A stretch of 64,000 bases of DNA. Origin: Pseudazoarcus pumilus. GTDB taxonomy: Bacteria; Pseudomonadota; Gammaproteobacteria; Burkholderiales; Rhodocyclaceae. The translations under genes were made by a program, and so were the position numbers. The notes below the pieces were generated by a model. It was not told the DNA's origin and did not search any database. It saw nothing but the letters and a program-made list of their open reading frames with translations. Below are positions 45,884 to 55,946 of this stretch, piece by piece. Within the stretch, counting starts at the first letter, position 1. Every line of letters starts with the position of its first letter. The DNA lies in NCBI RefSeq assembly GCF_002872475.1, contig NZ_CP025682.1, forward strand, positions 2,418,001-2,482,000. Direction: 5' to 3'.

Positions 45884-45938
45884 GCCGACGGGGTCGCCCG
45901 ACGGGCGGCCCCGCACGAACCGGCAAGGAGACCCCGCA

Positions 45939-46448
45939 ATGTCTTCCGTGCAAGAACCGACGGGCTTCGTGCGCACGCTCGAGGCGGCCGGCAAGCTGAT
46001 GACCGGCTTGTCCGTGGTGCTGATGATCGTGCTCGCGCTGCCCATCGTCTACGACGCGCTGTTGCGCGCCCTCGGCTACCCCACCATCTGGGTGTTCGAG
46101 ACCACGCTGTATGCCTTCATCTTCATCGGCTTTCTCGGCAACGCGCTGGCGGTCAAGCGCGGGGCGCACTTTCGCGTGACCATCATCGCGCAGCTGTTTC
46201 CGCGCGCCAAACCGGCACTGGACATGATCTCCAATGTCTCGGTGCTGCTGTTCGCACTGCTGGTGATCAGCTCCGGCATCTATTTCGCGTGGTATTCGTG
46301 GTCTAACACGATCTCGTCCTCGACCCTGCTCGAGGTGCCGCTGTGGATCCCCAACCTGGCGATTCCGATCGGCGGACTGGGCCTGCTACTTCAAACCATC
46401 GTGCAGATGTGCTGCGGCATGCCCGAGCACGGTGAAGCCGGCGACTGA
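45939..46448 (+). CDS. TRAP transporter small membrane subunit (DctQ family)
   Basis: A 169-residue protein with four membrane helices: MTGLSVVLMIVLALPIVYDALL, TTLYAFIFIGFLGNALAV, NVSVLLFALLVISSGIYFAWY and LAIPIGGLGLLLQTIVQM. FRVTIIAQLFP between helices 2 and 3 is typical of DctQ. It lies between the binding-protein and large-subunit genes in the normal P-Q-M order. Confidence 0.9.
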   Translation: MSSVQEPTGFVRTLEAAGKLMTGLSVVLMIVLALPIVYDALLRALGYPTIWVFETTLYAFIFIGFLGNALAVKRGAHFRVTIIAQLFPRAKPALDMISNVSVLLFALLVISSGIYFAWYSWSNTISSSTLLEVPLWIPNLAIPIGGLGLLLQTIVQMCCGMPEHGEAGD

Positions 46449-46458
46449 GGGCATACAG

Positions 46459-47748
46459 ATGGATTTCATCCACGATTACGGCGGCTTCATCGCCATCTTC
46501 CTGCTGTTCTTCTTCATGCTGCTGTCGATGCCGGTGTTCGTCGCGATGGGGCTGTCGGCCTTTCTCGCCTCGTTGCTGCTCGAGGATCCGTTCCTGGCAT
46601 TCCGCTCCTTCATCCAGATCAGCTGGCAGGGTGCGTCGATCTTCGAACTGGTGGCGCTGCCGCTGTTCATCCTGACCGGCACCATCATGCAGCGTACCGA
46701 CGCGGGCCGCGACCTGTTCGAGGTCACCAAGGCCTGGGCCGGCTCCATCCCCAACTCGCTGGGCGTGGCGACCATCCTCGCCTGCGGCATTTTCGCGGCG
46801 ATCTCGGGTTCGAGCATCGCCACCGCCGCCACGGTCGGCCTGGTGGCGATCCCGCTATTGCTCGACGAGGGCTACGGCCAGCGTCGCGCGGGCGGCTTCG
46901 TGGCCGGCGGCGGCACGCTGGGCATCATCATCCCGCCGTCGATCCCGCTGATCCTGTATGGCGTGATCACCGAGACCTCGATCGGCCAGCTGTTCATCGC
47001 CGGTGTGCTGCCCGGCATCCTGATGATGTCGCTGTTCCTGCTCTACGTGGTCTGTTCGCGCCCCACCGTGCTCACCCGCCACGAAGTGCCGCTGGCCGAG
47101 AAGCTGCGCATCACGCGGCGCTCGATCGGCGTGATCCTGCTGCCGCCGATCATCATCGCCGCGATCTACACCGGCGCGTTCACGCCCACCGAGGTCGGCG
47201 CGCTGGCGGTGGTGTATGTGGCGATCCTGGGTTTCGTACAGCGCCGGCTGGACTGGCCCAAGCTGCGCGAGGCGGCCATCGTCGCCACGGCGACCACGTC
47301 GATGCTGTTCATGCTGATCGTGTTCGGCCAGTTCTTCGCCCACTTCCTGACCTTCGAGCAGGTACCGCAGAGCATCGCCCAGGCCATCATCGACAACGCC
47401 TCCGGCCTCGCCGCGGTGACGCTGATGATCCTCGCCTACGTGGTGATGGGCATGTTCCTGGAGAGTGCGGCGATGCTGCTCATCTCCATTCCGATCTTCT
47501 ATCCGGTCGCGATGCAGCTGGGCATGGACCCGCTGGTGTTCGGCATCTTCGCCTGCATCGCAATGGAGATCGCGCAGATCTCGCCGCCGATCGGGGTGAA
47601 TCTGTTCACGATCCACGGCATCTCGCGCATCAAGCTCGGGCGCCTGGCACTGGGCGCGGCGCCCTTCCTGCTGATCCAGATCACGATGCTGTACGTCGTG
47701 TATTTCTTCCCGGAATTGGTGCTGTGGCTCCCCGATTCCATGAAATGA
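46459..47748 (+). CDS. TRAP transporter large membrane subunit (DctM family)
   Basis: A 429-residue protein with about twelve membrane helices, the sodium-driven transport core. Family motifs include AISGSSIATAATVGLVAIPLLLDEGYG, GGTLGIIIPPSIPLILYGVITETSIGQLFIAGVLPGIL (positions about 150-190) and ISPPIGVNLFTIHGIS. ATG 46459 follows the dctQ stop by 10 bases. Confidence 0.95.
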   Translation: MDFIHDYGGFIAIFLLFFFMLLSMPVFVAMGLSAFLASLLLEDPFLAFRSFIQISWQGASIFELVALPLFILTGTIMQRTDAGRDLFEVTKAWAGSIPNSLGVATILACGIFAAISGSSIATAATVGLVAIPLLLDEGYGQRRAGGFVAGGGTLGIIIPPSIPLILYGVITETSIGQLFIAGVLPGILMMSLFLLYVVCSRPTVLTRHEVPLAEKLRITRRSIGVILLPPIIIAAIYTGAFTPTEVGALAVVYVAILGFVQRRLDWPKLREAAIVATATTSMLFMLIVFGQFFAHFLTFEQVPQSIAQAIIDNASGLAAVTLMILAYVVMGMFLESAAMLLISIPIFYPVAMQLGMDPLVFGIFACIAMEIAQISPPIGVNLFTIHGISRIKLGRLALGAAPFLLIQITMLYVVYFFPELVLWLPDSMK

Positions 47749-47792
47749 GCACCACCCGAGCCCGCTTTACGTAATAACGAAGGATTGTTGCG

Positions 47793-49028
47793 ATGAAACT
47801 CACAGACGAAGAACGCGCGATGCTCGCCGGCGAATTCGGCCAGCCGTGCAAATGGGCCATCGAGCACATGATGCAGGTCGGCCGGCTGTTCGACGCCGAG
47901 GATTTCGTGCCGGTGTCGCAGGCGCACATGATGGCCGACCCCGAATCGCTGGGGGATGCCGGCGTGCGCTTTCTCGAGGAGCAGGCGGCCGGGGGCGGGC
48001 GCGTGCGCATTCCGATGATCACCGACCCGCGCGGCGTCGACCTGTCCTATTACAAGGAACTGGGCCAGACCGAGGACATGGCGAACCTGGAGCGACGCAC
48101 CATCGCTGCCTGCGGCAAGCTCGGCATCCTGATGACCGACACCTGCATCAACTACCAGACCATCATGCCGCCGGTGCGCGGCGACCACGTGGCCTTCGGC
48201 GACACCGGCGTGGTGATCTACTGCAACAGCGTGCTCGGCGCGTATTCGAACTTCGAGGGCGGCCCGTCCGCGCTGGCCGCGGGGCTGACCGGGCGCACGC
48301 CGCGCTACGGCCTGCACCTGGACGCCAAGCGCCGCGGCACGCGCCGCTTCGTCGTGCGTCACCAGCCGCGCGGGCTGACGGACTGGGGCATTCTCGGCGG
48401 CATCGTAGGCCGTGCCAGCGGATCGTACTGGCAGGTGCCGGTGATCGAGGGTATCGAGCACGCGCCGTCCTCCGATGACATGAAGCACCTCGGGGCCGCA
48501 ATGGCGAGCTACGGCTCCACCCCGCTGTTCCACATCGTCGGCGTCACGCCCGAGGCGCCCATGCTCGCGGCCGTGTTCGACGGCACACCGCCGCCCGCCA
48601 CCGAGATCACCGAGACCGACTACCGCGACTTCCAGGGCAGCTTCGGCGGACGCGGCGAAAAGGTCGACGTGGTGGTCTTCGCGGCGCCGCAGCTGTCGCT
48701 GATCGAGATGTCGCGCGTGGCCGAACTGCTCGACGGCCGCCACATTCACGCCGACACCGCGATGATCGTGTGCACCTCGCCACCGGTCGCGGCCGACTGC
48801 GACCGCCTCGGCCTGACCGCGCGCATCGAGGCCTCCGGCGCCAAGGTGCTGCGCGGCACCTGCTTCTACCAGCAATACGCGCGCGAGATGGGCGAGGCCA
48901 ATGGCTGGCGCCGCCTGCTTTCCAATTCCACCAAGATCGTCAACATCATCGGCGGTTACGGCTACCAACCCTCGCTGGCGAGCATGGAGGCATGCGTCGA
49001 TTCGGCGGTCGCAGGAGAAATCGTATGA
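47793..49028 (+). CDS. aconitase X large (catalytic, DUF521) subunit
   Basis: A 411-residue aconitase-superfamily dehydratase subunit. The DUF521 core is clear: LTDTC-type first Cys in MTDTCINYQTIMPP (C118), then GDHVAFGDTGVVIYCNSVLGAYSNFEGGPSALAAGLTGRTP by position about 130-170, and MIVCTSPPVAADC (C327). In known enzymes the iron-sulfur cysteines include one in a GCPH segment. Here that place reads AAPQ (297-300), while an extra Cys (C144) sits in YCNSVLG. Single-chain AcnX dehydrates cis-3-hydroxy-L-proline; two-chain archaeal AcnX dehydrates mevalonate 5-phosphate. No proline or mevalonate genes are nearby, so the substrate is open. Confidence 0.88.
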   Translation: MKLTDEERAMLAGEFGQPCKWAIEHMMQVGRLFDAEDFVPVSQAHMMADPESLGDAGVRFLEEQAAGGGRVRIPMITDPRGVDLSYYKELGQTEDMANLERRTIAACGKLGILMTDTCINYQTIMPPVRGDHVAFGDTGVVIYCNSVLGAYSNFEGGPSALAAGLTGRTPRYGLHLDAKRRGTRRFVVRHQPRGLTDWGILGGIVGRASGSYWQVPVIEGIEHAPSSDDMKHLGAAMASYGSTPLFHIVGVTPEAPMLAAVFDGTPPPATEITETDYRDFQGSFGGRGEKVDVVVFAAPQLSLIEMSRVAELLDGRHIHADTAMIVCTSPPVAADCDRLGLTARIEASGAKVLRGTCFYQQYAREMGEANGWRRLLSNSTKIVNIIGGYGYQPSLASMEACVDSAVAGEIV

Positions 49029-49444
49029 GCACCATCCTCAAATGCCATGTCGGCGTCGGCAAGAAGGTACGCGGCACCGCGCTGGTGGCCAATGACAACT
49101 TCTCGGCACGCTACGACCTGGATCGCCTCAAGGGCGTGTTCTCGCGCCCGGCGCACAAGCTGGTCGGCCAGTCCTACGTCGACCGCATCCTGGTGCTCAA
49201 CACCGCCAAGGGCGGCGTGGCCTCGGCCTGGATGCTGCACGAGATGCGCTCGCGCGACATGGCGCCGGCCGCGATCCTGTTCAACGAGGCCAACACCATC
49301 CTCGCCCAGGGTGCGGCACTGGCCGGCATGACGCTGTGCGACCGCTTCGCCGACGGCGATGTGACGCAGCTCATTCGCAGCGGCGACGAGCTGATCGTCG
49401 ACCCGGAAGCGGGCACCGTCGAGATCGTCGCCGCTGCCGCATGA
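49025..49444 (+). CDS. aconitase X small (swivel, DUF126) subunit
   Basis: A 139-residue swivel-domain subunit that completes the active site of the large subunit. DUF126 features: CHVGVGKKVRGTALVANDNFSARYDLD at the start, GQSYVDRILVLNTAKGGVASAWMLHEM by position about 48-74, and FNEANTILAQGAALAGMTLCDRF. In characterised AcnX the loop reads like RGSxxGS; here it reads KGGVAS (62-67), without the usual Ser. It overlaps the large subunit gene by ATGA, so the two chains are made together. Confidence 0.85.
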   Translation: MSTILKCHVGVGKKVRGTALVANDNFSARYDLDRLKGVFSRPAHKLVGQSYVDRILVLNTAKGGVASAWMLHEMRSRDMAPAAILFNEANTILAQGAALAGMTLCDRFADGDVTQLIRSGDELIVDPEAGTVEIVAAAA

Positions 49445-49482
49445 ACCCCGTCTCCCCCGCTGCGGCGGGGCCACTTGTGCGA

Positions 49483-49510
49483 GACGCCTCGCCCGTCAGG
49501 GCGGGGCGTC
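49483..49510 (+). other. 12-bp stem-loop between aconitase X and the TSUP gene
   Basis: GACGCCTCGCCC and GGGCGGGGCGTC pair over 12 positions (one G-U) around a GTCA loop. No T-run follows. A processing, stability or attenuation role between the catabolic and permease genes is possible. Confidence 0.5.
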
Positions 49511-49525
49511 GGCGCTGGACCAAGC

Positions 49526-50299
49526 ATGGAAAACCTGCACCCGTTGCAATACGTGGCCATCGGCGCACTGTTCGTGTGGAGCGGTTTCGTGCGTGCCGGG
49601 CTGGGCTTCGGCGGCGCCGTGCTGGTGCTGCCCCTGCTGCTGCTGATCGTCGACGACGCGCTCGTCTTCCTGCCGGTGATCGCCGTACACATGCTGATCT
49701 TCGGGCTGTGGGCGGCGCTGCGCGGAGCGCTGCGACCGGCCGGCACGACCGCAGCGCGCACGAGCGGCGTCGACTGGACCTATCTGGCGCGCGCCACGCC
49801 GTGGATGCTGCCGCCGGCCATCGTCGGCATCTTCGGGCTGCTGACACTGCCGCCGCGCGTGACCAGCGCGATCATCTTCGCGATCGTCGTGGCCTACGCG
49901 CTGGGCTATGTGTTCGCGCGTCCGATCCGCAGCCGCGGACCGAAGAGCGACGCCGCCCTGCTCGCGCTGGGCGGCTACGTGATGGGCAACTCGCTGATCG
50001 GCGGCCCGCTGATCGTCGCGGTGTTCGCCGCCCATGTGGCGCGCGAGCGATTGCGCGACACGCTGCTGGTGGCGTGGGTCGGCATGGTGGTGATCAAGCT
50101 CGTGTCCTTCGTCGCCGCCGGCGTGGATCTGCAACTGGTGCATCACGTCTGGCTGCTGCCGTGCGCGCTGCTCGGGCACGTGGCCGGCCAGCGCCTGCAC
50201 GACCGCCTGCTGATGAGCGATGCAACGCGCTTCTTCCGCGCGCTCGGCGTGCTGCTGCTGGCGCTGGGGATCTTCGGGCTGATCGACACGCTGCGCTGA
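49526..50299 (+). CDS. TSUP (TauE/SafE) family permease
   Basis: A 257-residue membrane protein with about eight helices in two similar halves, as in TauE/SafE exporters. The family start (IGALFVWSGFVRAGLGFGGAVLVLPLLLLI) and the repeat (LGGYVMGNSLIGGPLIVAVFAA) are visible. Members move sulfite, sulfoacetate and other organic anions, often outward. ATG 49526 (MENLHPLQ) is preferred over a TTG 17 codons earlier. Its place after aconitase X suggests it exports or imports a product of that pathway. Confidence 0.85.
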   Translation: MENLHPLQYVAIGALFVWSGFVRAGLGFGGAVLVLPLLLLIVDDALVFLPVIAVHMLIFGLWAALRGALRPAGTTAARTSGVDWTYLARATPWMLPPAIVGIFGLLTLPPRVTSAIIFAIVVAYALGYVFARPIRSRGPKSDAALLALGGYVMGNSLIGGPLIVAVFAAHVARERLRDTLLVAWVGMVVIKLVSFVAAGVDLQLVHHVWLLPCALLGHVAGQRLHDRLLMSDATRFFRALGVLLLALGIFGLIDTLR

Positions 50300-50348
50300 A
50301 CGCGCGGCATGTCGGCCTGCGTCACAATGCCAGGTGGGAGGAGGATGG

Positions 50349-51134
50349 ATGGAGGCAATGACGGACCGCGCCGCCGAGATCGTGCGCCGCATCCCGCGCG
50401 AGGGCAGCCGGCAAACCAAGCACGTGCAGTTGCGCATGGCGATCAAGGAATCGATCAAGCAGGGCGTGTGGAGGCCGGGCGAGAAGCTGCCCACCGAGAC
50501 CGAACTGGCCGACAGTCTGCCGTTCAGCCTGGGCACCATCCAGCGCTGCTTCCGCGATCTGGTCGACGAGGGCATCGTGGTGCGCAAGCGCGGTCACGGC
50601 ACCTTCATCCCGCCGCGCATCAAGGAGCTGTTCGACCCCTGGCACATGCGCTTTCTGGCCGACGACGGCAAGAGCTTCCTGCCCGTCTATGCCCATGTGC
50701 TGCGTCGCTTCACGATCACCGGCCACGGCCGCTGGAGCGAACATCTGGGCCAGCGCTCGGAGAAGATCCTGCGCATCGACCGGCGCATGCAGATCGGCGA
50801 GGAATTCTCGGTCTATGCGCGCTTCTACGCCTGCATCGACCGCGTCGCCACGCTCGCCGAACGGCCCATCGAGTCGCTGCACAGCGCCAACATCAAGAAG
50901 CTGATCGCGGCCGAGTTCAACACCCAGCTGGCCACAGCGCGCCACTACATCGAACAGGCGACGATTCCGGTACCCGGCTGTCTGGCCATCGGTGTGCCGG
51001 TCGGCACCACTGCCATTCTGGTAAGCTGCACGGCATTTTTCGGCTCCGGCCCGGCCGTCTACTATCAGGAATTCTTCGTGCCGCCGACCCGGCGCAAACT
51101 GTTCCTCGAGAGCCGGCTCGGACTGGGCCTGTGA
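50349..51134 (+). CDS. GntR/HutC-family transcription regulator (UTRA domain)
   Basis: A 261-residue regulator. The winged helix shows GEKLPTETELADSLPFSLGTIQRCFRDLVDEGIVVRKRGHGTFI (about 38-81). The C-terminal UTRA ligand domain (about 100-255) ends with AVYYQEFFVPPTRRKLFLES. HutC-type regulators bind small metabolites and usually repress the operon in which they lie. ATG 50349 has GGAGG ahead of it. Targets are probably the sites at 44751-44801. Confidence 0.85.
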   Translation: MEAMTDRAAEIVRRIPREGSRQTKHVQLRMAIKESIKQGVWRPGEKLPTETELADSLPFSLGTIQRCFRDLVDEGIVVRKRGHGTFIPPRIKELFDPWHMRFLADDGKSFLPVYAHVLRRFTITGHGRWSEHLGQRSEKILRIDRRMQIGEEFSVYARFYACIDRVATLAERPIESLHSANIKKLIAAEFNTQLATARHYIEQATIPVPGCLAIGVPVGTTAILVSCTAFFGSGPAVYYQEFFVPPTRRKLFLESRLGLGL

Positions 51135-51159
51135 ATCGGTAATCACCTCCTTCGCCCGC

Positions 51160-52890
51160 ATGAACCAGCCCCCCCCGACCTGGCGCGACCGCCTGATGCC
51201 TTTCCTCGCCTGGCCCGCGCAATGGCGCGCGCTGGGCGTGCGCGGCGACATCATCGCCGGCATCACCGTCGGTCTGGTGCTGGTGCCACAGGCGCTGGCG
51301 TATGCGCAGCTGGCAGGGCTGCCGCCGCACATCGGCCTGTACGCGGCGCTGCTGCCGGCCATCGTGGGCGCGCTATTCGGCTCCTGCGGCGCGATCGCCA
51401 CCGGCCCGGTGGCGCTGACCTCGCTGCTCACTGGAGCGAGCGTGATCGCGGTGGCGCGCCCCGGCACCGAGGGTTTTCTCGAAGCGGCGATCGTGCTGGC
51501 CCTGCTCTCCGGCCTGATCCAGCTCGCCCTCGGCGGCCTGCGTCTGGGCTGGCTGCTCAAGCTGCTGTCGCGTCCGGTGATGACCGGCTTCATCAACGCC
51601 TCCGCGCTGCTCATCGCACTGTCGCAGGTGCCGTCGATGCTGGGGCTGCGCATGGAGCGCTCCGAGCACTTCATGGTCGATTTCCTGAACATGCTGACCA
51701 GCTTCACGGACCTGCACCTGCCGGCGCTGGCATTCGGGCTGGCCACGCTGGCTGCGCTGATCCTGATGCGGCGCATCGCACCGAAGCTGCCCGGGGTGCT
51801 GATCGTCGTCGCCATCGCCACCGCGATCTCAGCCGCGACCGGCTTCGAGGCCGGCGGCGGGCGAGTCGTCGGCCACGTGCCGCAGGGCCTGCCCGACTTC
51901 GTGCTGCCGGCCTTCGACTGGAACCTCATCGTCGCGCTGTTCCCGGCCGCCTTCGTCATCGCGCTGGTGAGCTTCATGGAGGTCACCGCCAGCGCCAGCG
52001 TGATCACTGCCCGCACAGGCGAGCGCTGGCGACAGAACCAGGAACTGATCGGCCAGGGCCTGGCCAAGATTGCATCGGCGCTCAACGGCGGCATGCCGGT
52101 GTCGGGCTCGTTCTCGCGCTCGGCCCTGAATTTCGCCACCGGCGCACATACCGGTCTTTCGTCGATCGTCTCGGCGGCCTTCGTCGTCGTCACGCTGCTG
52201 TTCCTGACGCCGCTGCTGTGGCATCTGCCGATCGCCGTGCTGGCTGCCGTCATCGTGCTGGTCGTATTCAACCTGCTCGATCCGGCCGCCTTCGTGCGCA
52301 CCTGGCAGGCCGGTCGCGACGACGGCGTGGCCGCGACCGCGACCCTGGTGTCCACGCTGGCCTTCGCGCCCAACATCCAGAACGGCATTCTGGTCGGCCT
52401 GCTGATTTCGCTGTCGCTGATGCTCTACCGCGACATGCAGCCGCGCGTGGCGCTGCTCGGCCTGCACGAGGACGGTACCTACCGCGACCGCGAACGCTTC
52501 GGCCTGCCCCACCCGCACCCGAATCTGGTGATCATGCGCTTCGACAGCGCACTGACCTTCGTCACCTCGGAACTGTTCGAGGACGCCGCGGCCGACGCGC
52601 TGCGCGCGCAGCCCGACGTCAAGGTGTTGCTGGTCTCGGCCGCCGGCATCAACAACGTCGACTCGACCGGACTGGACGCGATCTCGGCACTGCATGCGCG
52701 CGCCATCGCGGAGCAGCGCACGCTGGCCTTCTGCGGGTTGAAGAAGCAGATCATCGACGCAATGGAGCGCACCGGCCTTTGGGAGCGCCTGCAGCCGCAC
52801 GCGCATTACCGCACCGAGCAGCACGCGCTCGAAGTCCTGCTGGCGGAGTTGCCCCCACCACCGGAAGATGACACCCCGTCGGCCGATTAA
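51160..52890 (+). CDS. SulP/SLC26 family anion transporter with STAS domain
   Basis: A 576-residue transporter. The membrane part (about 25-400) carries the family signature [29 protein letters not shown] and the second repeat [52 protein letters not shown], by position about 265-315. The cytoplasmic STAS domain (about 440-560) has [14 protein letters not shown]. Family members carry sulfate, bicarbonate or dicarboxylates. It starts 25 bases after the regulator, so it may belong to the aconitase X operon. Confidence 0.9.
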   Translation: MNQPPPTWRDRLMPFLAWPAQWRALGVRGDIIAGITVGLVLVPQALAYAQLAGLPPHIGLYAALLPAIVGALFGSCGAIATGPVALTSLLTGASVIAVARPGTEGFLEAAIVLALLSGLIQLALGGLRLGWLLKLLSRPVMTGFINASALLIALSQVPSMLGLRMERSEHFMVDFLNMLTSFTDLHLPALAFGLATLAALILMRRIAPKLPGVLIVVAIATAISAATGFEAGGGRVVGHVPQGLPDFVLPAFDWNLIVALFPAAFVIALVSFMEVTASASVITARTGERWRQNQELIGQGLAKIASALNGGMPVSGSFSRSALNFATGAHTGLSSIVSAAFVVVTLLFLTPLLWHLPIAVLAAVIVLVVFNLLDPAAFVRTWQAGRDDGVAATATLVSTLAFAPNIQNGILVGLLISLSLMLYRDMQPRVALLGLHEDGTYRDRERFGLPHPHPNLVIMRFDSALTFVTSELFEDAAADALRAQPDVKVLLVSAAGINNVDSTGLDAISALHARAIAEQRTLAFCGLKKQIIDAMERTGLWERLQPHAHYRTEQHALEVLLAELPPPPEDDTPSAD

Positions 52891-52970
52891 GCATCGCAGG
52901 CACACATCGGACATCGCCCTACCCGACAAGCGGTAACGTCCGACGCGCCGCGCCGAACCGGCACAAGTCC

Positions 52971-52999
52971 TTGACTATCCGCGACTTGGACGGCAGAAT
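52971..52999 (+). promoter_or_regulatory. promoter of rplU-rpmA
   Basis: TTGACT (52971-52976), a 17-base spacer and CAGAAT (52994-52999). It lies 43 bases before the rplU start and fits a sigma-70 promoter well. Confidence 0.65.
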
Positions 53000-53042
53000 G
53001 CGCGATTCTTCGCACCACCTATCCATTCATTGGAGCTTTTCC

Positions 53043-53354
53043 ATGTACGCGGTCATAAAAACCGGCGGCAAGCAGTATCGCGTCGCTGCCGGCCAAAAAC
53101 TCAAGGTAGAACAGATACCGGCTGACGTGGGCTCCGAAATCACTCTCGACCAGGTTCTGATGGTCGGCGAAGGCGAGTCGGTCAAGATCGGCACGCCACT
53201 GGTTTCGGGCGCAACGGTCAAGGCCACCGTGGTCTCGCACGGTCGTCACGACAAGATCCGCATCTTCAAGATGCGCCGACGCAAGCACTACCAGAAGCGT
53301 CAGGGTCATCGCCAGAACTTCACCGAGCTTCGCATCGAAGACATCACGGCCTGA
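53043..53354 (+). CDS. rplU: 50S ribosomal protein L21
   Basis: A 103-residue ribosomal protein with the typical start [20 protein letters not shown] and the RNA-binding signature [21 protein letters not shown]. First gene of the widely conserved rplU-rpmA-obgE order. It lies 18 bases before rpmA. Confidence 0.98.
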   Translation: MYAVIKTGGKQYRVAAGQKLKVEQIPADVGSEITLDQVLMVGEGESVKIGTPLVSGATVKATVVSHGRHDKIRIFKMRRRKHYQKRQGHRQNFTELRIEDITA

Positions 53355-53372
53355 GTCAGGAGGGAATAAGAC

Positions 53373-53636
53373 ATGGCACACAAAAAAGCCGGCGGCAGTT
53401 CCCGTAACGGTCGCGACTCCGAATCAAAACGACTCGGCGTCAAGCGTTACGGTGGCCAGGCCGTCACCGCAGGCAACATCCTCATCCGTCAGCGTGGCAC
53501 CCAGTACCATCCGGGCGACAATGTCGGCATGGGCAAGGACCACACGCTGTTCGCGCTGTCCGACGGCACCGTGCAGTTCTCGGTCAAGGGCCCGCTCAAG
53601 CGTCGCTTCGTGGCGATCGTTCCGAACGCGGCCTGA
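53373..53636 (+). CDS. rpmA: 50S ribosomal protein L27
   Basis: An 87-residue ribosomal protein, starting [20 protein letters not shown] and containing [22 protein letters not shown] by position about 33-54. The N-terminal tail reaches the peptidyl-transferase centre. No cleavable extension of the firmicute kind is present. A terminator follows. Confidence 0.98.
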   Translation: MAHKKAGGSSRNGRDSESKRLGVKRYGGQAVTAGNILIRQRGTQYHPGDNVGMGKDHTLFALSDGTVQFSVKGPLKRRFVAIVPNAA

Positions 53637-53657
53637 GCGCCCCCGAAGACGCGAAAA

Positions 53658-54800
<1,143 letters not shown>

Positions 54801-54820
54801 ACCCGTGATTCGATAAGGCC

Positions 54821-55936
54821 ATGAGAGAGAAGATCCGATCCTCCCGCCGCCTCGTCGTCAAGGTCGGCAGCGCGCTGGTGACCCGCAACGGCGCCGGCCT
54901 GGACAAGACCGCGATGGCCGACTGGGCGCGCCAGATCGCCGAATTGCGTGCGGCCGGCAAGGAAGTCGTGCTGGTTTCATCGGGTGCGATCGCCGCCGGC
55001 ATGCAGCGCCTCGGATGGACCAAGCGCCCGCACGAGATGCACCGCCTGCAGGCGGCAGCCGCGGTCGGTCAGATGGGGCTGGTCGAGGCGTATGAAGAAG
55101 CCTTCTCGGCACACGGCGTGCACACCGCGCAGATTCTCCTCACGCACGAGGATCTCGCCGACCGCAAGCGCTACCTCAATGCGCGCTCGACGCTGGCCAC
55201 GCTGCTCGAGCTGGGCGTGGTGCCCATCATCAACGAGAACGACACCATCGTCACCGACGAGATCAAGTTCGGCGACAACGACACGCTGGGCGCCCTGGTG
55301 GCCAACCTGATCGAAGCCGACGTGCTGGTCATCCTGACCGACCAGCCCGGCCTGTTCACGGCGGACCCGCGCAAGGATCCGACCGCGACCCTGATTGGCG
55401 AGGCTGCGGCCGAGGATGCCAGCCTGGAAGCGATGGCCGGCGGCGCCGGCACCGGTCTGGGCAAGGGCGGCATGATCACCAAGGTGCGCGCAGCGCAACG
55501 CGCGGCACGCAGCGGCGCACACACCTGCATCGCCAGCGGCGCCGAACCGGACGCACTGGTTCGTCTGGCCGCGGCCGAGCCGCTGGGCACGCTGCTGTTC
55601 GCCACCAGCAGCCCGCTGGCCGCGCGCAAGCAGTGGATGGCCGACCACCTGCAACTGGCTGGCAGCCTCGTCGTCGACGAGGGCGCGGCCAGGGCGCTGG
55701 CCACCGGCCGCAGCCTACTACCGGTGGGCGTGGTCGAGGTGCGCGGCGAATTCGAACGCGGCGCGGTAGTGGCCTGCCGCACGGGCGCCGGTGAGGAAGT
55801 CGCGCGCGGCCTGGTCAACTACAGCAGCAACGAATGCCGCCGCATCGCCCGCCAGCCCAGCAACCGCATCGAGGCCCTGTTGGGCTACATCGACGAGCCC
55901 GAGCTGATCCACCGCGACAACATGATCATGCGCTGA
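54821..55936 (+). CDS. proB: glutamate 5-kinase
   Basis: A 371-residue enzyme for the first step of proline synthesis. The amino-acid-kinase domain (1-255) shows [77 protein letters not shown] by position about 144-190, and [18 protein letters not shown]-terminal PUA domain (about 275-365) is present, the full-length form. It converges on glpK with 10 bases between the stops. Confidence 0.97.
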   Translation: MREKIRSSRRLVVKVGSALVTRNGAGLDKTAMADWARQIAELRAAGKEVVLVSSGAIAAGMQRLGWTKRPHEMHRLQAAAAVGQMGLVEAYEEAFSAHGVHTAQILLTHEDLADRKRYLNARSTLATLLELGVVPIINENDTIVTDEIKFGDNDTLGALVANLIEADVLVILTDQPGLFTADPRKDPTATLIGEAAAEDASLEAMAGGAGTGLGKGGMITKVRAAQRAARSGAHTCIASGAEPDALVRLAAAEPLGTLLFATSSPLAARKQWMADHLQLAGSLVVDEGAARALATGRSLLPVGVVEVRGEFERGAVVACRTGAGEEVARGLVNYSSNECRRIARQPSNRIEALLGYIDEPELIHRDNMIMR

Positions 55937-55946
55937 GCCGCGTGTC

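Noticed and set aside
46432-46458. A dctM start nine codons earlier, overlapping dctQ
   Set aside because: ATG 46459 gives the usual family start at the first membrane helix without overlap.
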